Origin: an uncultured Lachnoclostridium sp.
GTDB taxonomy: Bacteria > Bacillota > Clostridia > Lachnospirales > Lachnospiraceae
Direction: 5' to 3'
DNA: 64,000 nt
NCBI GenBank assembly: GCA_946415315.1
Contig: CAMKRZ010000002.1
Location: 186,001-250,000 of the forward strand
The notes under the pieces: model-generated
The model's database searches: none
What the model saw: the letters and a program-made list of their open reading frames with translations, nothing else
Told to the model about the DNA's origin: nothing
Program-made: the position numbers and the translations under genes
Part shown: piece by piece, positions 61,108 to 64,000 of the stretch
Layout: each line of letters opens with the position of its first letter
How positions within the stretch are numbered: position 1 is the stretch's first letter

Positions 61108-61133
61108 AGTTCTTTCGTTCCCTCCGACGGTTG

Positions 61134-61751
61134 TTACTCCGTCGGTGTGAGAAACACATGACGGTTTGTTTTGTACTCTTTAATACGCGTGACACGGTAT
61201 CCCTGCGCTTCCAGCTCACTGATCCCGTCCGCACCGGAATCTCCGTCGGAACAGTTCGGATCCGTTCCCCTGCTCGGACGTCCCGAAGTCTCCAGCGCCG
61301 TCTCGACGATCACTGTCGCGTCCTCCGTGAGAAGCCCGTACCGGCGCATCGCCGAGAGTGCCGCGAGTTCCAGTCCCTTACCGTAAGGCGGATCCAGGAA
61401 AACGATGTCGAACTTCCGTTTCTCCGCGCTCATCCGCGTCAGAGCCGCACCGGCATCCATCGCGTAAACGGTCGCGCGGTCCGACAGTTTCGTGTGCGTC
61501 AGATTCTCCTTGACGCAGGCGATTGCCTCACGTGAACTGTCCGCAAAACAGGCATGTTTCGCGCCTCTTGAGAGCGCCTCGATCCCGATCCCGCCGCTGC
61601 CTGCGAAGAGATCGAGGAACACCTTTCCCCCGAGTTCGCGCTGCAGCATATTGAAGAGCGTTTCCTTGATCCTGTCCGTCGTCGGGCGGGTGTTCATCCC
61701 GGCCGGAGTCTTGAGAAGAAGCCGTCTGGCCGAGCCTGCGATCACGCGCAT
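61134..61751 (-). CDS. rsmD: 16S rRNA (guanine966-N2)-methyltransferase RsmD
   Basis: The enzyme methylates G966 of 16S rRNA using SAM. The protein opens [13 protein letters not shown] and has [16 protein letters not shown], the SAM site [20 protein letters not shown] and the catalytic FLDPPYG. Residues ~165-180 hold an extra polar loop ([19 protein letters not shown]). GGAGG lies 5 bases before the ATG at 61751. Confidence 0.96.
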   Translation of the reverse strand: MRVIAGSARRLLLKTPAGMNTRPTTDRIKETLFNMLQRELGGKVFLDLFAGSGGIGIEALSRGAKHACFADSSREAIACVKENLTHTKLSDRATVYAMDAGAALTRMSAEKRKFDIVFLDPPYGKGLELAALSAMRRYGLLTEDATVIVETALETSGRPSRGTDPNCSDGDSGADGISELEAQGYRVTRIKEYKTNRHVFLTPTE

Positions 61752-61905
61752 ATCCGACCTCCGAATACCGTATTCTGACGATTGTTTCGGCGTCTGTTAC
61801 GCATAAACAACCACTTGTAATTATAGCCTACCACGCCCGCTTTTGTCAACGGAAAATGTTGCTTCCGCGGTGTCTCTTCTGCCGTCCGAAAAGGCGTCCA
61901 GCCCG

Positions 61906-62781
61906 TTATCTTGCAATCGGCATCGCCGCCTCGATCCGCTCCACGGCACCGTCCAGTTCATGCACCTCCAGCTGCTCCGCAAGACCCATGTCAACCACCT
62001 TCGCGGCGTCCGGATCGATGGGCAGTTTGGCAAGCACCGGAAGCACATGGTGAGCCGCTACTTCCTCAATCCTGCTCTCGCCGAAGATCGCATGCTTCTT
62101 TCCGCAGTCAGGGCACGCAAAATAGCTGTAATTCTCCACGATACCGAGGATCGGGATGTTCATCATTTTCGCCATGTTAACCGCCTTGGCGACGACCATG
62201 GACACCAGGTCCTGAGGGCTCGTCACGACGATGATCCCGTCTACGGGAAGCGACTGGAACACCGTGAGCGGAACATCTCCGGTTCCGGGCGGCATATCCA
62301 CGAACATATAGTCCACATCGCCCCAGCACACGTCGGTCCAGAACTGCTTGACCGTACCTGCGATCACGGGTCCTCTCCAGATGACCGGCGACTCCTCCTC
62401 GTCGAGGAGAAGGTTGATGCTCATCACGCGGATCCCCTTCGGCGTCTCGATCGGCCAGATACCGTCATCATTTCCGCGCGCAGGGCCCTTGACACCCAGT
62501 GACTTCGGGATCGATGGTCCGGTGATGTCCGCATCCAGGATCGCACACTGATATCCCTTTCTCTGCAACAGAACCGCAAGATTGACCGTCACGAAAGATT
62601 TCCCGACGCCGCCCTTACCGCTGACTACACCGATCACCTTCTTCACACGGCTGTTCTTGTTGGCCGCCGCGAGAAAACTCTGGTTCTTCGACTCACGGCT
62701 GCTGCAATTGGCGCTGCAGGTTGAGCAGTCATGTGTGCACTCACTCTCCGGCGCATTTGTCTGATTTACTTCTTCGCTCAT
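61906..62781 (-). CDS. Mrp/NBP35-type P-loop ATPase
   Basis: Mrp/ApbC proteins carry and deliver iron-sulfur clusters. The N-terminus has CTHDCSTCSANCSS, a possible cluster site, followed by GVVSGKGGVGKSFVTVNLA (deviant Walker A) and ILDADITGPSIP. VDMPPGTGDVPLTV and YSYFACPDCGKKHAIFGE supply the C-x2-C ligands of the family. The length of 291 is normal. GGAGG precedes the ATG at 62781. Confidence 0.94.
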   Translation of the reverse strand: MSEEVNQTNAPESECTHDCSTCSANCSSRESKNQSFLAAANKNSRVKKVIGVVSGKGGVGKSFVTVNLAVLLQRKGYQCAILDADITGPSIPKSLGVKGPARGNDDGIWPIETPKGIRVMSINLLLDEEESPVIWRGPVIAGTVKQFWTDVCWGDVDYMFVDMPPGTGDVPLTVFQSLPVDGIIVVTSPQDLVSMVVAKAVNMAKMMNIPILGIVENYSYFACPDCGKKHAIFGESRIEEVAAHHVLPVLAKLPIDPDAAKVVDMGLAEQLEVHELDGAVERIEAAMPIAR

Positions 62782-62894
62782 ACATACCTCCGAAACCGCC
62801 TTCCGCGGTCTTTCCTTGTATTCTTATGTTCCGAAATCACGGAACTGTTTTCACCTTTAAAGACACTTAAAACTCCGACATTTTCAGGAAGCCT

Positions 62895-63299
62895 TCAGCT
62901 CTTGCCTGCACCGAAATCATCCTCCGGATAAGCCTCACGGTATCCGGCTTCCTTCTTCTGCCCCTCGCTTCTCCGAAGCAGTTCATCGTACTGCTCGTAC
63001 ATTTTCTGAACACCGTTCTCCAGAAGATAGTAATGCATGATGTAGGGCACCAGCAAAATCAGCAGCGCGCCGAAGAGAAGGAACAACGGGATGCCCGGGT
63101 CTGCCACACAGAACAGCGCGACGCCCACCGTCATGATCGCGAACAACACGGTAACGATCAGGTGGATCAGGCGCTCGTGCATGAAAAATCCGATCTGCAC
63201 AAGGTGTTTCTTCACCTCGTCCTCGTAGTTTACCGCAATCGGAGGATGTTCCAGAAGCTGGTCGATCATCGCCAGATAGGCAAGAATTCTTTTCTTCAT
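62895..63299 (-). CDS. Small two-helix membrane protein, unknown
   Basis: The 134 residues hold two close helices (LIHLIVTVLFAIMTVGVALFCV and LFLLFGALLILLVPYIMHYYLL) between charged ends. I do not recognise the family. The start at 63299 has AAAGGA upstream; the open frame extends to 63338 without a ribosome site. Confidence 0.7.
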   Translation of the reverse strand: MKKRILAYLAMIDQLLEHPPIAVNYEDEVKKHLVQIGFFMHERLIHLIVTVLFAIMTVGVALFCVADPGIPLFLLFGALLILLVPYIMHYYLLENGVQKMYEQYDELLRRSEGQKKEAGYREAYPEDDFGAGKS

Positions 63300-63412
63300 A
63301 CCGGTATTCCTTTCCGCTGCAAACCATTCTTCCGTCAATCGGATGACGCCTTACTGCATACCGATATCCGCTCCGTTCACCGCGAGAATTCGCATGGTTG
63401 CGCCACCGTCTC

Positions 63413-64000
63413 TCAACCGTTCTTCACTTTCTCAAGTGCCTCACCGAACCGTTTGTGGATCGCCGTGTCTATGTCACTTCCGAGTTCGGAGATGCGCTCC
63501 TTGTACAACAGTCCTCCCGCCATCGTCGCGTGACCGCCGCCGTTGCCGACGCCGCGCAGAGCCAGGTTGACCAGCTGTCCGGCGTTGATGCTCGACGCTT
63601 CGGATCGCACGGAAAATTTCAGCCCGCCGCTTCGGTCAGCGTACACCACGGCAAGTTTCACGGCATCCAGCTCCAGAATAAAGTTCGAGACGCTCGCGAT
63701 CAGCCCGTCCGGGCAGTCGAACGGAATGTGCACGAAACCGATGCCGTCATATACGGTGATGTTGTGGATCGCCGCACCATATGCGCGAAGATCCGACAGC
63801 TGCAAGCTGTTGTTGTCCAACTGCCGTATGATATCGTGGTCCGCGATCCGGTGCAACATGGAAAACGCCTCCAGATCCTCGTCGGTCACGCCGACACACA
63901 GATTGCGCGTGTCCATCTTGATCCCGTACAGAAGCGCCGTGGCGATGATCGGAGGGATCTCCTCTCCGAGTTCCTCGAACAGCTGTGTCACGATCGTTGC
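63413..64000 (-). CDS. DHH family phosphoesterase (5' end beyond window)
   Basis: The visible 196 codons cover the end of a DHH domain (IPPIIATALLYGIKMDTRNL) and a DHHA1 domain with the ending GVGNGGGHATMAGGLLYKE, the GGGH motif that binds the substrate. Such proteins degrade short oligonucleotides or cyclic dinucleotides (NrnA/GdpP-like group). With cdaA in the window, a role in pApA or c-di-AMP turnover is possible, but no PAS or GGDEF part is visible. Confidence 0.88.
   Translation of the reverse strand, partial: ATIVTQLFEELGEEIPPIIATALLYGIKMDTRNLCVGVTDEDLEAFSMLHRIADHDIIRQLDNNSLQLSDLRAYGAAIHNITVYDGIGFVHIPFDCPDGLIASVSNFILELDAVKLAVVYADRSGGLKFSVRSEASSINAGQLVNLALRGVGNGGGHATMAGGLLYKERISELGSDIDTAIHKRFGEALEKVKNG

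Noticed and set aside
14-61858. GGAAAATG copies as transposon ends or promoter elements
   Set aside because: They lack paired terminal repeats and fixed position relative to genes, and many lie deep in conserved coding regions.

Overview
The window looks like chromosome of a Gram-positive anaerobe of the Clostridia, most likely a Lachnospiraceae member. The grounds are a T-box leader on thrS, the cdaA/cdaR pair, an aroK-aroQ-pepP-efp operon, DegV, TmcAL, many small XRE/membrane-protein pairs, strong AGGAGG ribosome sites, and roughly 54% G+C by eye. No rRNA, tRNA, insertion sequence or CRISPR array was seen. Nearly all genes lie on the minus strand. Both edges cut a gene: leuA at the left and a DHH phosphoesterase at the right.

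Layout, left to right. 1-5.8 kb: leuA (partial), an HPr-like gene, and a c-di-AMP operon of two membrane proteins, CdaA and a YbbR/CdaR-like protein. 5.9-10.5 kb: DegV, then an operon for shikimate-pathway enzymes, a peptidase and EF-P, in which the shikimate kinase is fused to a YqeG-type HAD phosphatase. 10.7-15.4 kb: an EF-G paralogue, a DUF885 lipoprotein, and a divergent XRE regulator. 16-21.3 kb: an envelope module (LxxG-repeat lipoprotein, MMPL transporter, TetR). 21.3-27.3 kb: thrS with its T-box, and a 1172-aa GH2 enzyme. 27.4-31 kb: XRE regulators, YbaK, and two membrane-protein/XRE cassettes with near-consensus promoters. 31-35.5 kb: a TIGR01212 radical SAM protein, a Na+/solute symporter and an acyl-CoA synthetase.

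The most unusual locus is 35.9-42.0 kb. It is a compact minus-strand run of radical SAM/SPASM maturase, PqqD-like recognition protein, an 81-residue putative precursor peptide, an STT3-type (PglB/AglB-like) oligosaccharyltransferase homologue, and an ABC transporter. The precursor has Cys at exactly 11-residue spacing (36, 47, 58) in a GGGV repeat and carries two N-E-S sequons. Together this suggests a ribosomally made, radical-SAM-modified peptide that is also N-glycosylated. I know of no described pathway of this kind.

42-52.8 kb holds a GH43/CBM6 lipoprotein, DUF1015, membrane proteins, argS, lysC, a cyclophilin and tmcAL. 53-59.7 kb is a single 2220-aa repeat-built surface protein (GLUG, YDG/MBG and InlB-like repeats). 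It appears to sit between a coiled-coil gene and a decayed copy of that gene's 3' end. 60-64 kb returns to housekeeping genes (coaD, rsmD, mrp, DHH).

Across the whole window the octamer GGAAAATG/CATTTTCC recurs at least 39 times by hand count. It occurs in both orientations, inside and between genes, far above the one or two expected. It resembles a genome-wide signal such as a DNA-uptake-like sequence.
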